This document shows positions 33,064 through 41,351 of a DNA stretch of 41,829 nucleotides, one piece after another. Source of the stretch: Bacteroidota bacterium (lineage in GTDB: Bacteria; Bacteroidota; Bacteroidia; Chitinophagales; Saprospiraceae); assembly GCA_018222965.1 (NCBI GenBank), contig JAAEZH010000045.1:1-41829 (forward strand). The letters are read 5' to 3'. The translations under genes were made by a program, and so were the position numbers. Each line of letters opens with the position of its first letter. Position 1 is the stretch's first letter. The notes below the pieces were generated by a model. That model saw only the letters and a list, made by a program, of their open reading frames with translations, did not search any database and was not told where the DNA came from.

Positions 33064-33126
33064 AAAAGCAAGTCGTTTCTGCGGGTGTTTTTATAGGCAA
33101 AATGCTGAATTAAGTCGATTTCCGCT

Positions 33127-33134
33127 TACCTTTG
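33127..33134 (+). promoter_or_regulatory. -7 box for the site-2 protease gene
   Basis: TACCTTTG, an exact match, 87 nt before the ATG at 33222. Confidence 0.4.
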
Positions 33135-33221
33135 CGCTCGCTCGGACAACAAAGCAGGCCAAAGTCCTGTTTTTGTCCAGAAGGAATTGGAAAATTCCCT
33201 CCCTAAACTTAGCTGTACAGC

Positions 33222-34556
33222 ATGGAATATGTGATTATGATCGGCCAGCTTATGCTGAGCCTCTCCTTCCTGATAATTCTCCACGAGATGGGGCACTTTC
33301 TGCCTGCCAAACTATTTGGTACACGCGTGGAAAAATTTTACCTCTTCTTCGATGCCTGGTTTTCGCTCTTCAAAGTAAAGAAAGGCGAAACCGAATACGG
33401 TATTGGCTGGCTTCCCCTGGGTGGTTATGTCAAGATCTCCGGTATGATCGACGAAAGCATGGATACCGAACAGATGAAGCAACCGCCACAGCCCTGGGAG
33501 TTCCGCTCCAAGCCGGCCTGGCAACGCCTCATCATCATGCTCGGCGGGGTAACCGTAAACTTCATCCTTGGATTCCTGATCTTCGGTATGGTATTATTCA
33601 CCTGGGGTGAGAAGTATTTGCCGGCAGAGAATGCCACTTTTGGGATTCATGCCGACTCGCTTGGACAGGAATTGGGCTTGCAAAACGGCGATCACATCAT
33701 CAGCATTGGTGGGGAGCCTTTTGATAAATTCAACGACCGCCATTTGGTGCGTGCTATTGTGATTGATGGTGTAGACCAAATGACCGTGCGTCGCCAGGGC
33801 GGACAAACCACCATTCCGATCGACAAGAAATTTGTAGGCGAGCTTGCCAGCTATAAAAACAAGAACCAGCCCCTGTTTGTGGAGCGGGTACCTTTTGTAG
33901 TAGGACGGGTGGTAAAAGACAGTCCGGCTGAAGAAGCCGGCTTCATGGTTGACGACAGCCTGATATCTGTAAACGGAGTAACTTTCCAGTATTTCGATCA
34001 ATTCCTCAACTACCTCAAGAACCGGCAAGAAGAGAAAGTGATGGTCAGCCTGTACCGCGAGGGGCAACAAATGGAAATTTCTGCGACCACCACCGATGAT
34101 GGAAAACTCGGACTGGCGCCATATGACGGACGCCGCTTCTTCGATTATGAAACACAGGAATACAGTATTGCAGAAGCCCTCCCTGCCGGTGTTGTAAAAG
34201 GCGTTACCTTTTTGAGCGACCAGTTGAAGGCTTTCCGCAAGATGCTATCCAATGAGATTCCTGCTTCTGAGAGTTTGGGCGGATTTGCGTCGATCGGCAG
34301 TATGTTTGGAACTACCTGGGACTGGTATCGGTTCTGGTATATGACAGCGGTATTATCCCTGATCCTGGCTTTCATGAACCTCCTGCCTATTCCGGCACTG
34401 GATGGTGGCCATGTGATGTTTCTGTTGTACGAGATGGTAACCGGTCGCAAACCAAGCGATAAGTTTATGGAATACGCGACCATGGTCGGCTTCATTCTCA
34501 TCCTCGCTCTGATGCTTTACGCGAATGGTTTGGATGTAATTCGAGGTTGTTCGTAA
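33222..34556 (+). CDS. rseP: RIP (site-2) zinc metalloprotease, RseP family
   Basis: This is a 444-residue intramembrane M50B protease. H21-E22-x-x-H25 in the first membrane helix is the zinc site, and the second zinc ligand is the Asp of PALDGG (about residue 392) in the LDG-type motif. Two PDZ-like regions lie between them (about 110-190, containing LGLQNGDHIISIGGEP, and about 205-290, containing EEAGFMVDDSLISVNG). Four or so membrane segments are predicted. RseP enzymes cleave anti-sigma factors and signal-peptide remnants within the membrane. The possible anti-sigma at 24102 is a candidate substrate, which is speculation. In many relatives dxr is adjacent; here it is not. Confidence 0.93.
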   Translation: MEYVIMIGQLMLSLSFLIILHEMGHFLPAKLFGTRVEKFYLFFDAWFSLFKVKKGETEYGIGWLPLGGYVKISGMIDESMDTEQMKQPPQPWEFRSKPAWQRLIIMLGGVTVNFILGFLIFGMVLFTWGEKYLPAENATFGIHADSLGQELGLQNGDHIISIGGEPFDKFNDRHLVRAIVIDGVDQMTVRRQGGQTTIPIDKKFVGELASYKNKNQPLFVERVPFVVGRVVKDSPAEEAGFMVDDSLISVNGVTFQYFDQFLNYLKNRQEEKVMVSLYREGQQMEISATTTDDGKLGLAPYDGRRFFDYETQEYSIAEALPAGVVKGVTFLSDQLKAFRKMLSNEIPASESLGGFASIGSMFGTTWDWYRFWYMTAVLSLILAFMNLLPIPALDGGHVMFLLYEMVTGRKPSDKFMEYATMVGFILILALMLYANGLDVIRGCS

Positions 34557-34595
34557 AAAAATGCCCGGCAAGTATTACAAATTTGCCGAAAGTAC

Positions 34596-34603
34596 TAAAT
34601 TTG
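34596..34603 (+). promoter_or_regulatory. -7 box for tRNA-Leu
   Basis: TAAATTTG, an exact TAnnTTTG match, 26 nt before the tRNA 5' end. Confidence 0.5.
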
Positions 34604-34628
34604 CACTCCCCTACTACCGGGGTCGCAA

Positions 34629-34730
<102 letters not shown>

Positions 34731-34733
34731 TTT

Positions 34734-34766
34734 AAGCCAAGTCGTCCGACTTGGCTTTTTTAATTT
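34734..34766 (+). terminator. terminator after tRNA-Leu
   Basis: AAGCCAAGTC (34734-34743) pairs with GACTTGGCTT (34748-34757) around a GTCC tetraloop, followed by a T-rich tract. Confidence 0.85.
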
Positions 34767-34776
34767 TAATCAGTAT

Positions 34777-34796
34777 GGGTACAACATAGGGACAAC
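34777..34796 (+). repeat. arm-like direct repeats GGGTACAAC / GGGACAAC
   Basis: GGGTACAAC (34777-34785) and GGGACAAC (34789-34796) lie three bases apart, 65 bases beyond the tRNA. Such short repeats resemble arm-type binding sites of tyrosine recombinases, which is inference only. Confidence 0.3.
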
Positions 34797-34860
34797 AAAC
34801 AGTGTTTTTCCTCTATTCCAACCTTTATTATTTACAGCCTCAAAACTTTGCTATTAAGTT

Positions 34861-34896
34861 TGCAATTGCATTGCATATTAAATTTATCTATTTTTG
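34861..34896 (+). promoter_or_regulatory. palindrome and -7 box before the first DUF6660-like gene
   Basis: TGCAATTGCA (34861-34870) is a perfect 10-bp palindrome followed by TTGCAT. TATTTTTG at 34889-34896 is an exact TAnnTTTG match ending only six bases before the ATG at 34903. The palindrome could be an operator for a metal-responsive repressor or activator, which is inference. The rest of 34797-34860 shows nothing clear. Confidence 0.4.
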
Positions 34897-34902
34897 CATC
34901 TT

Positions 34903-35244
34903 ATGAGATTAGCTTCTCACATATTGACCATCTATATACTTGCCTTGTCGCTTGTTCCCTGCGGCGACGGTGGAGGTGGTATTATGGAAATAGCTAATCA
35001 TCTTTTTGGAATAGAACACCAACACGTATCAGACCATGAGCAGCATTCAAACGGCTGTGGAGATGACACTTGTACTCCTTTTTGTGTTTGCAGTTGTTGT
35101 TCAATCACTACAAGTATTCCAACAAGTGCCAATCTAACAGATAGTTATATCACACTAATTTCCCAAAAACTTCTTCCCCACTCATCTAATTTTTATCCTT
35201 CTGGGGTTAATGCCTCCATCTGGCAACCGCCAAGATTTAGCTAA
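34903..35244 (+). CDS. DUF6660-like small exported Cys/His-rich protein
   Basis: From the ATG at 34903 the product is 113 residues (a TTG nine bases earlier is unlikely). An N-terminal hydrophobic segment (ILTIYILALSLVPCGDGGGG) precedes a His/Asp/Cys-rich stretch (EHQHVSDHEQHSNGC), a compact cysteine cluster CTPFCVCSCCS and a C-terminal SIWQPPRFS. It fits the DUF6660 family, small Bacteroidota proteins that I know to occur beside metal-efflux genes. The potential metal ligands and the position before a CusA-type pump suggest periplasmic metal binding or sensing, which is inference. A paralogue with the same landmarks lies at 40943. Confidence 0.75.
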   Translation: MRLASHILTIYILALSLVPCGDGGGGIMEIANHLFGIEHQHVSDHEQHSNGCGDDTCTPFCVCSCCSITTSIPTSANLTDSYITLISQKLLPHSSNFYPSGVNASIWQPPRFS

Positions 35245-35313
35245 ACCATTTTCGTGGGACTCCTACACCTACACCAATCGTATTTATAGGTTTAACTAAA
35301 TTTTAATTTCAAT

Positions 35314-38300
35314 ATGTTTGATAAGATAATCGCTTATTCGATTGAGAATAAGTTTGTGATAGGGCTATTGGTAGCCGCCCTAATTGTTTGGGGATTATTC
35401 TCCCTGCGACAGCTACCCATTGATGCTGTGCCTGATATTACTAATAATCAGGTACAGGTTATAACCATATCGCCAACTTTAGCAACTCAAGAAGTGGAGC
35501 AGTTCATTACCACGCCTGTTGAGTTGGCTTTACAAAATATTCAACAGCTTGTTGAAATACGCTCCATTTCCCGATTTGGCTTATCTGTTGTGACGGTGGT
35601 TTTTGAGGAAGATATGGACGTGTATTTAGCTCGTCAGTTGGTGGGTGAATATCTGAATGAAGCCGAGGATAATATTCCCGAAGGATTAGGAAGCCCTGAA
35701 ATGGCACCTATTTCTACGGGGTTGGGAGAGATTTATCAGTATGTTGTCCGACCTGCCGAGGGTTTTGAAGATAAATATTCGCCTACTGAACTAAGAAGTA
35801 TTCAGGACTGGATTGTAAAACGTCAATTGTCAGGGATTGAAGGCGTAGTCGAAGTCAATACAATGGGCGGTTTCCTCAAACAATATGAGGTGGCAGTCAA
35901 TCCTAATTTGCTTAAATCGGTTGGGGTGAGTATTACCGATATTTTTAAAGCATTGGAAAATAGCAATGAAAATACAGGGGGAGCTTACATTGAGAAAAAC
36001 CCAAACACTTATTATATCCGAACAAATGGTATTGCTCGTTCACTAACCGATTTGGAAAACATTGTGGTGGATGTCCGCAATGGCAGACCCATTTTGATAA
36101 AAGATGTGGCAACGGTTCAATTTGGCAAAGCTCCCCGATATGGTGCATTGGTACGGGATGGAGAAGAAGCCGTTGGAGGCAGGGTAATGATGCTAAAAGG
36201 GGCAAACTCGGCAGCCGTTACCGAACGAGTAAAAGAACGGGTGGAACAAATCAAAAAATCACTCCCTGAAGGCGTGGTAATAGAACCCTATCTGGTCAGG
36301 GATAAACTGGTATCAACCGCAATTGGAACAGTTAAAACGAATCTGATTGAAGGGGGGCTGATTGTCATTTTCATTTTGGTATTGATGCTCGGTAATTGGC
36401 GAGCAGGATTGATTGTAGCTTCCGTCATTCCCCTTTCAATGCTCTTTGCTGTTTCCATGATGAATATGTTGGGTATTTCTGCCAACCTAATGAGCTTAGG
36501 CGCAATTGATTTTGGGTTAATTGTGGATGGTGCAGTCATTATTGTAGAATCCATTGTTCATCGCTTACAAGTAAATTTTGCAGGGAAAAAATTGACGGCT
36601 GCACAAATGAATCATGAGGTCAAAACGGCTTCGCAAAAAATCAGAAGCTCCGCAGCCTTTGGTGAAATCATCATCCTGATGGTTTACATTCCTATTCTGG
36701 CTTTGGTTGGTATCGAGGGCAAAATGTTCAAACCGATGGCTCAAACGGTGATGCTGGCAATAGGTGGCGCTTTAATTCTCTCCTTGACTTATGTGCCAAT
36801 GATGTCCGCTTTGTTTCTCAATAAAAAAATTACCGACAAAAAAACGATTGCTGACCGCATCATTGCTTTTTTCCAAAGACTATATACGCCTGCTTTAAAT
36901 TTAGCCCTACGACTAAAAGCCGTTTTCGTTTTAGCTACGGTTGTCCTGTTCGCTTTTAGCTTTTTCGTTTTTACCAGAATGGGAGGGGAGTTTATCCCCA
37001 CATTAGAAGAAGGGGATTTAGCCATGCAACAGATTTTACCAGCTGGCACTTCGCTTTCACAAAGTATTGAAATGGCATCCATTATTCAGAAGAAGCTACT
37101 CAAAGACTTTCCTGAAATAGAAGATGTCGTGGTCAATATCGGAGCAGCCGAAATACCTACTGACCCCATGCCAGTTGAGATAGGCGATTATGTATTAGTA
37201 ATGAAACCAAAAGAGGAATGGACATCGGCAAGCAACCGAAAAGAAATGTTTGAAAAAATAGAAAAGTCATTAAGCGTTATTCCTGGGGTGGGCTATGAAT
37301 TTTCGCAACCTATCCAATTACGTTTCAATGAATTAATGACTGGTTCAAAAGCAGACATTGCCATAAAACTCTATGGTCAAGATTTGGATTTGCTTTATAG
37401 CAAAGCAAAAGAAGCTGAAAGCGTCATCACAAAAATTGGTGGTGTCGGCACGGTCAATGTAGAGCAAACTATTGGGATGCCGCAAATTATCATCAATTTC
37501 AAATATGATAAAATGGCGCAATATGGTTTGCAGGTCAAAGAAGTTAATCAAGTGGTCAGAAGTGCTTTTGCAGGAGAAAAAGCAGGGGTGATTTATGAGG
37601 GCGAAAAACGCTTTGATTTGGTAGTTAGACTGGATGAAAAATACCGAAATGGCATAGCGGATGTGCAAAATTTATACATCACTTTGGATAATGGTACACA
37701 AGTTCCTTTACAGGCAGTTGCCAATGTAGAATTGATAGATGCACCCATGCAGATTTCCAGAGATAATACCAACAGAAGAATTGTCATCGGGGTGAATGTA
37801 GGGAATACAGATGTGGAAACTTTGGTAAGCAAAATTCAAAAAGAACTGGATGCTAAAGTGGATTTACCTGCTGGTTATTATTTCACCTATGGCGGTCAAT
37901 TTGAAAACTTAAAAGCAGCCAATGCCCGTTTGATGGTAGCTGTACCGATTGCTTTGGCTTTAATTTTTATCCTTCTTTATTTCACCTTTGGAAGTATCAC
38001 ACAAGCAGCCTTAATTTTTACCGCCATCCCGCTTTCTGCGATTGGCGGAATTTGGGCATTGGAACTACGGGGGATGCCTTTTAGTATTTCCGCAGGCATT
38101 GGATTTATTGCCTTGTTTGGTGTTGCGGTATTAAATGGAATTGTTCTGATTGGTTATTTCAATCAATTGAAAAAAGAGGGTGTAACCAACATTAGAGAGC
38201 GTATCATCAAAGGTACAAGTGTTCGTTTACGCCCCGTTTTGTTAACTGCTGCGGTAGCCTCGTTGGGCTTTTTACCAATGGCTCTTTCCACCTCTGGCGG

Positions 38301-39621
38301 TGCAGAAGTTCAGCGACCTTTGGCAACCGTTGTGATTGGTGGGTTAATAACCGCTACCTTCTTGACATTGGTAGTATTACCAATTTTGTATAGTTGGTTA
38401 GCGAAATGGCAGGAGCGAAAAGGGAACAATTCCATTGGCTCAACGGCGATAATGATTATTTTACCATTATTGCTTTTTAGCCTTCCAACAGAAGCACAGC
38501 AACGACCAATTACGATAGATGAAGCGGTTGAAATAGCTGTCCAAAATCATCCCTCTATTCGTGCTGCCAATTTACAAATTGAGCAAGGGCAATCTTTACA
38601 AAATCTGCCTTATGCTCTTGGTACAACAGATTTCAGCTATCAGGGTGACGGATTATTTAGAGAAAATGGTCAACGGGTCAATCAAATTGGCGTAGTTCAA
38701 AATATTCCCAATCCTGCATCTGTCAAAGCTCAAAATGCCTTTCAAAATGAACAGGTCAAAAGGCAGTTTTTACAAAAGCAACTGACCGAAAAAGAACTGA
38801 CCTTACAGGTGAAGCAGATATATCTTGAATTGCAGCAGCGCAAAGAACTAAGCGAACTCTACAAACAACTCATACAGACCTATGGGCAGTATTTTCAAAT
38901 GGCAACTGTTAGGGTGGAAACTGGTGAAGCCAATCCCATTGAAAAGTTGACCATTCAATCCTCTTTAAACGAATATCAGCTTTTGCTCAATCAGGCAGTT
39001 TTGGAAATTGGCAATTTAGAAAAACAGTTAGCCAATTTACTGAACACTACCGAAGCCATAACCGCTACGGACAGTTTGGTAATGATACCATTTGTCTTAA
39101 CAGACAGTTTGAACAGTTTCCAAATACAGATAGCTAATCAGGAAATTCAGATTGAACAGGCAAATATTGACTTGCTAAAAGCTACCTTAAAACCTGATTT
39201 CAATATTGGCTATTCTACTCAAAATTACTTTGATGGGGGCTGGCTGCATGGCTTACAGGCAGGGGTGCAAATTCCGCTTTTCAACAAACCAACCAAGCAA
39301 AAGATAGCAGCCCAAAAGTTACAGACAGAAGTGGCAAGAGCCAATCTTGAAACAAAAAAACAGCAAATAAATCAGGAGCTATTATCCATTGAAAATGCCA
39401 TACAATTGTATGAAGCAGGTGTAAATTATTATCAAGAACAGTTGGAATTAATTAATCCTGAAATGGAGCGAATTTCTGACCTCAATTATGAGGCAGGAGA
39501 GATTACCTACCTTGAATTACTCAACATCTTGAACATTTCAGCCAAAAACCAAGTGAGTTATTGGGAACAAGTGTTGGCTCATAATAAGGTGGTAATGCTT
39601 TATCAATTTTTCTCTAACTAA
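35314..39621 (+). CDS. CusA/CzcA-family heavy-metal RND efflux pump fused to a TolC-like outer-membrane domain
   Basis: This is a 1435-residue fusion. Residues 1 to about 1045 form a heavy-metal RND permease with 12 membrane helices, the early motif FSLRQLPIDAVPDITNNQVQ, and the proton-relay aspartates in TM4 (D399 and D405 in DFGLIVDGAVI). Residues about 1050-1070 (STAIMIILPLLLFSLPTEAQ) look like an embedded signal peptide. The rest, from ITIDEAVEIAVQNHPSIRAANLQIEQG, is an outer-membrane factor (TolC/CusC) with its long helices. Such fusions are known in Bacteroidota. The likely substrate is a metal cation (Cu, Ag, Zn, Cd or Co), which the sequence does not settle. The adaptor follows after 14 bp. 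Confidence 0.93.
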   Translation: MFDKIIAYSIENKFVIGLLVAALIVWGLFSLRQLPIDAVPDITNNQVQVITISPTLATQEVEQFITTPVELALQNIQQLVEIRSISRFGLSVVTVVFEEDMDVYLARQLVGEYLNEAEDNIPEGLGSPEMAPISTGLGEIYQYVVRPAEGFEDKYSPTELRSIQDWIVKRQLSGIEGVVEVNTMGGFLKQYEVAVNPNLLKSVGVSITDIFKALENSNENTGGAYIEKNPNTYYIRTNGIARSLTDLENIVVDVRNGRPILIKDVATVQFGKAPRYGALVRDGEEAVGGRVMMLKGANSAAVTERVKERVEQIKKSLPEGVVIEPYLVRDKLVSTAIGTVKTNLIEGGLIVIFILVLMLGNWRAGLIVASVIPLSMLFAVSMMNMLGISANLMSLGAIDFGLIVDGAVIIVESIVHRLQVNFAGKKLTAAQMNHEVKTASQKIRSSAAFGEIIILMVYIPILALVGIEGKMFKPMAQTVMLAIGGALILSLTYVPMMSALFLNKKITDKKTIADRIIAFFQRLYTPALNLALRLKAVFVLATVVLFAFSFFVFTRMGGEFIPTLEEGDLAMQQILPAGTSLSQSIEMASIIQKKLLKDFPEIEDVVVNIGAAEIPTDPMPVEIGDYVLVMKPKEEWTSASNRKEMFEKIEKSLSVIPGVGYEFSQPIQLRFNELMTGSKADIAIKLYGQDLDLLYSKAKEAESVITKIGGVGTVNVEQTIGMPQIIINFKYDKMAQYGLQVKEVNQVVRSAFAGEKAGVIYEGEKRFDLVVRLDEKYRNGIADVQNLYITLDNGTQVPLQAVANVELIDAPMQISRDNTNRRIVIGVNVGNTDVETLVSKIQKELDAKVDLPAGYYFTYGGQFENLKAANARLMVAVPIALALIFILLYFTFGSITQAALIFTAIPLSAIGGIWALELRGMPFSISAGIGFIALFGVAVLNGIVLIGYFNQLKKEGVTNIRERIIKGTSVRLRPVLLTAAVASLGFLPMALSTSGGAEVQRPLATVVIGGLITATFLTLVVLPILYSWLAKWQERKGNNSIGSTAIMIILPLLLFSLPTEAQQRPITIDEAVEIAVQNHPSIRAANLQIEQGQSLQNLPYALGTTDFSYQGDGLFRENGQRVNQIGVVQNIPNPASVKAQNAFQNEQVKRQFLQKQLTEKELTLQVKQIYLELQQRKELSELYKQLIQTYGQYFQMATVRVETGEANPIEKLTIQSSLNEYQLLLNQAVLEIGNLEKQLANLLNTTEAITATDSLVMIPFVLTDSLNSFQIQIANQEIQIEQANIDLLKATLKPDFNIGYSTQNYFDGGWLHGLQAGVQIPLFNKPTKQKIAAQKLQTEVARANLETKKQQINQELLSIENAIQLYEAGVNYYQEQLELINPEMERISDLNYEAGEITYLELLNILNISAKNQVSYWEQVLAHNKVVMLYQFFSN

Positions 39622-39635
39622 AAATAAATCATACA

Positions 39636-40874
39636 ATGAAAATCATAAATATTTCAATCATATCAATAATTAGTCTGTCTGTTGTTCTCCTGTTCTTCGC
39701 TTGCGGTCATAGTCACGCAGAAGATGACGAGCATAACCACGACCACGGAAATGAAACAGAACAACACACCGAAGACGATGGGCATGGACATGGCGAAGAA
39801 CACGAAGAAGGGGAAATTCATCTGACCAAAGAGCAGATTGAAACCATGAGCATCAAATTCGGTGATTTCTCCAATGTCAAAATCAATGATTTTATCAAGG
39901 CAACGGGAACACTTGATTTACCTCCCAATGCCTATTCTTCGGTAAGTGCCAAAGCAAACGGGTTTATCAAATCCACTAAGAAATATGTGGAAGGCAGTTA
40001 TATCAAAAAAGGGGTGAATATGGGGTATTTGGAAAACCCTGAATTTATTCAACAGCAACAAGCATATCTTGAAGTACAAGCCGAGCTAAGTTTTTTACAT
40101 CAAGAATTGGAACGCCAAACAAGATTGGTAAACGCCAATGCTGGCGTAGCTAAAAAACAGCAAAAACTACAATCTGATGTAAACATGAAATCGGCAACTC
40201 TGAAAGGAATAGGCAAACAGTTGGCTTATTTAGGTATCAATACTTCCAATTTATCGCCCGATAATATTACGGAACGTATCGCCATAATTTCCCCGATGGC
40301 TGGCTATATCACTTCCATAAATATGCACAATGGAATGTACGTCACGCCACAACAGGAACTAATGGAAATAGTTGATGAAAAGCACCTGCATTTGGAATTG
40401 GATATTTTTGAAAAAGACATTTCCAGTATCAAAGAAGGACAAAAAATAAGCTATACCGTTCCTGCAATGGGCAGCCAAGTATATGATGGAGAAGTTCACA
40501 TTATCGGCAAAGAATTTAATACCGAAAATAAAACTGTTCGCATTCACGGGCATTTGGAAAAAGAGCGTCCGAAATTCATCAAAGACTTGTTCGTTGAAGC
40601 CAAAATTTGGCTGAATGACCAAACCGTACAGGCATTGCCTGAAAAAGCGATTATCAAAGACGGGGCTTCCTCTTATATCTATGTCGCCAATGACCAAACA
40701 GATGAAGATGAAATAAAATTTGAAGCAATCAGAGTGGTGCAAGGCACAACCGATAATGGTTTTACCTCTGTAAAACTGATTGATGCCATACCCGATAAAA
40801 TGAAAATCGTAACCGAAGGGGCTTATTATGTATTTGCTCAATCAAAGGCTGGGGAGTTGTCGCATGAGCATTAG
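39636..40874 (+). CDS. RND efflux periplasmic adaptor lipoprotein with His-rich N-terminus (CusB/CzcB-like)
   Basis: The product has 412 residues. The lipoprotein signal ends LLFFAC with C23. Then comes a metal-ligand-rich tract (residues 24-60, with many His in short HxH, HNHDHG and HGHGEEH motifs). The membrane-fusion domains follow: a barrel-sandwich half-motif (YSSVSAKANGFIKSTKKYVEGSYI), an alpha-hairpin (about 145-185), and the second half (IAIISPMAGYITSINMHNGMYV) with a beta-barrel region. It would link the inner-membrane pump to the outer-membrane domain. The His-rich tail may deliver or sense metal. It is 14 bp downstream of the pump gene. Confidence 0.92.
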   Translation: MKIINISIISIISLSVVLLFFACGHSHAEDDEHNHDHGNETEQHTEDDGHGHGEEHEEGEIHLTKEQIETMSIKFGDFSNVKINDFIKATGTLDLPPNAYSSVSAKANGFIKSTKKYVEGSYIKKGVNMGYLENPEFIQQQQAYLEVQAELSFLHQELERQTRLVNANAGVAKKQQKLQSDVNMKSATLKGIGKQLAYLGINTSNLSPDNITERIAIISPMAGYITSINMHNGMYVTPQQELMEIVDEKHLHLELDIFEKDISSIKEGQKISYTVPAMGSQVYDGEVHIIGKEFNTENKTVRIHGHLEKERPKFIKDLFVEAKIWLNDQTVQALPEKAIIKDGASSYIYVANDQTDEDEIKFEAIRVVQGTTDNGFTSVKLIDAIPDKMKIVTEGAYYVFAQSKAGELSHEH

Positions 40875-40889
40875 AAGGCTAAGAGATAT

Positions 40890-40932
40890 TATATAGGTGG
40901 AGGGCAATAGTTCTCCACCTATATAAATTTGT
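40890..40932 (+). terminator. 13-bp perfect hairpin after the efflux operon
   Basis: TATATAGGTGGAG (40890-40902) pairs perfectly with CTCCACCTATATA (40913-40925), loop GGCAATAGTT, followed by AATTTGTTATTTTT. It ends the pump-adaptor transcript just before a new promoter. Confidence 0.75.
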
Positions 40933-40940
40933 TATTTTTG
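40933..40940 (+). promoter_or_regulatory. -7 box abutting the second DUF6660-like gene
   Basis: TATTTTTG, an exact TAnnTTTG match, two bases before the ATG at 40943. It is the same box as at 34889, again almost without room for a leader. Confidence 0.45.
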
Positions 40941-40942
40941 CG

Positions 40943-41287
40943 ATGATGAAGTTTTTCATTAAAATATTCACAATTTACATTTTTGCGCTATCGCTTGCAC
41001 CCTGCGGCGATGGTGGTGGAGGCATTATAGTAATAGCTAACCAACTATTGGGTTTAGAAATTCAAAATAGCTTAGATGCAGAACAAAATTCTGACCCTTG
41101 CGAAGATTCCCCCTGTTCTCCGTTTTGTATATGTAGTAGTTGTTTTACTGCATTTGATACGGCTAAAGAAATTCATCTCCCAGAAAAAACACCTACATTA
41201 ATACCGAAAACAACTCCTTCGTTTATACCTCACTTCCACCCTTCTTCCTTCAATCACTCCATTTGGCAACCGCCAAAATTAGGTTAA
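40943..41287 (+). CDS. second DUF6660-like small exported Cys-rich protein
   Basis: The product has 114 residues (or 113 from a second ATG at 40946). It shares its landmarks with the protein at 34903: a hydrophobic start (IFTIYIFALSLAPCGDGGGG), a polar Asp/Glu-rich stretch, the cluster CEDSPCSPFCICSSC and a C-terminal SIWQPPKLG. It has fewer histidines (one cluster, IPHFHP). Its own promoter-like box and a terminator on each side make it a separate unit. The likely place of action is the periplasm or outer membrane, and metal handling with the neighbouring pump is inference. Confidence 0.75.
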   Translation: MMKFFIKIFTIYIFALSLAPCGDGGGGIIVIANQLLGLEIQNSLDAEQNSDPCEDSPCSPFCICSSCFTAFDTAKEIHLPEKTPTLIPKTTPSFIPHFHPSSFNHSIWQPPKLG

Positions 41288-41293
41288 TCATTC

Positions 41294-41318
41294 GGGCATA
41301 GACAGGTATGCCCTTTTT
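41294..41318 (+). terminator. terminator after the second DUF6660-like gene
   Basis: GGGCATA (41294-41300) pairs with TATGCCC (41307-41313) around GACAGG, followed by TTTTT. Confidence 0.8.
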
Positions 41319-41351
41319 ACAAATTTGTTTGATTAATCTAATATTCAAAAA

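Noticed and set aside
33173-33610. 145-codon plus-strand frame overlapping the rseP start
   Set aside because: It is out of frame with the HExxH-bearing protease gene and has no homology features.
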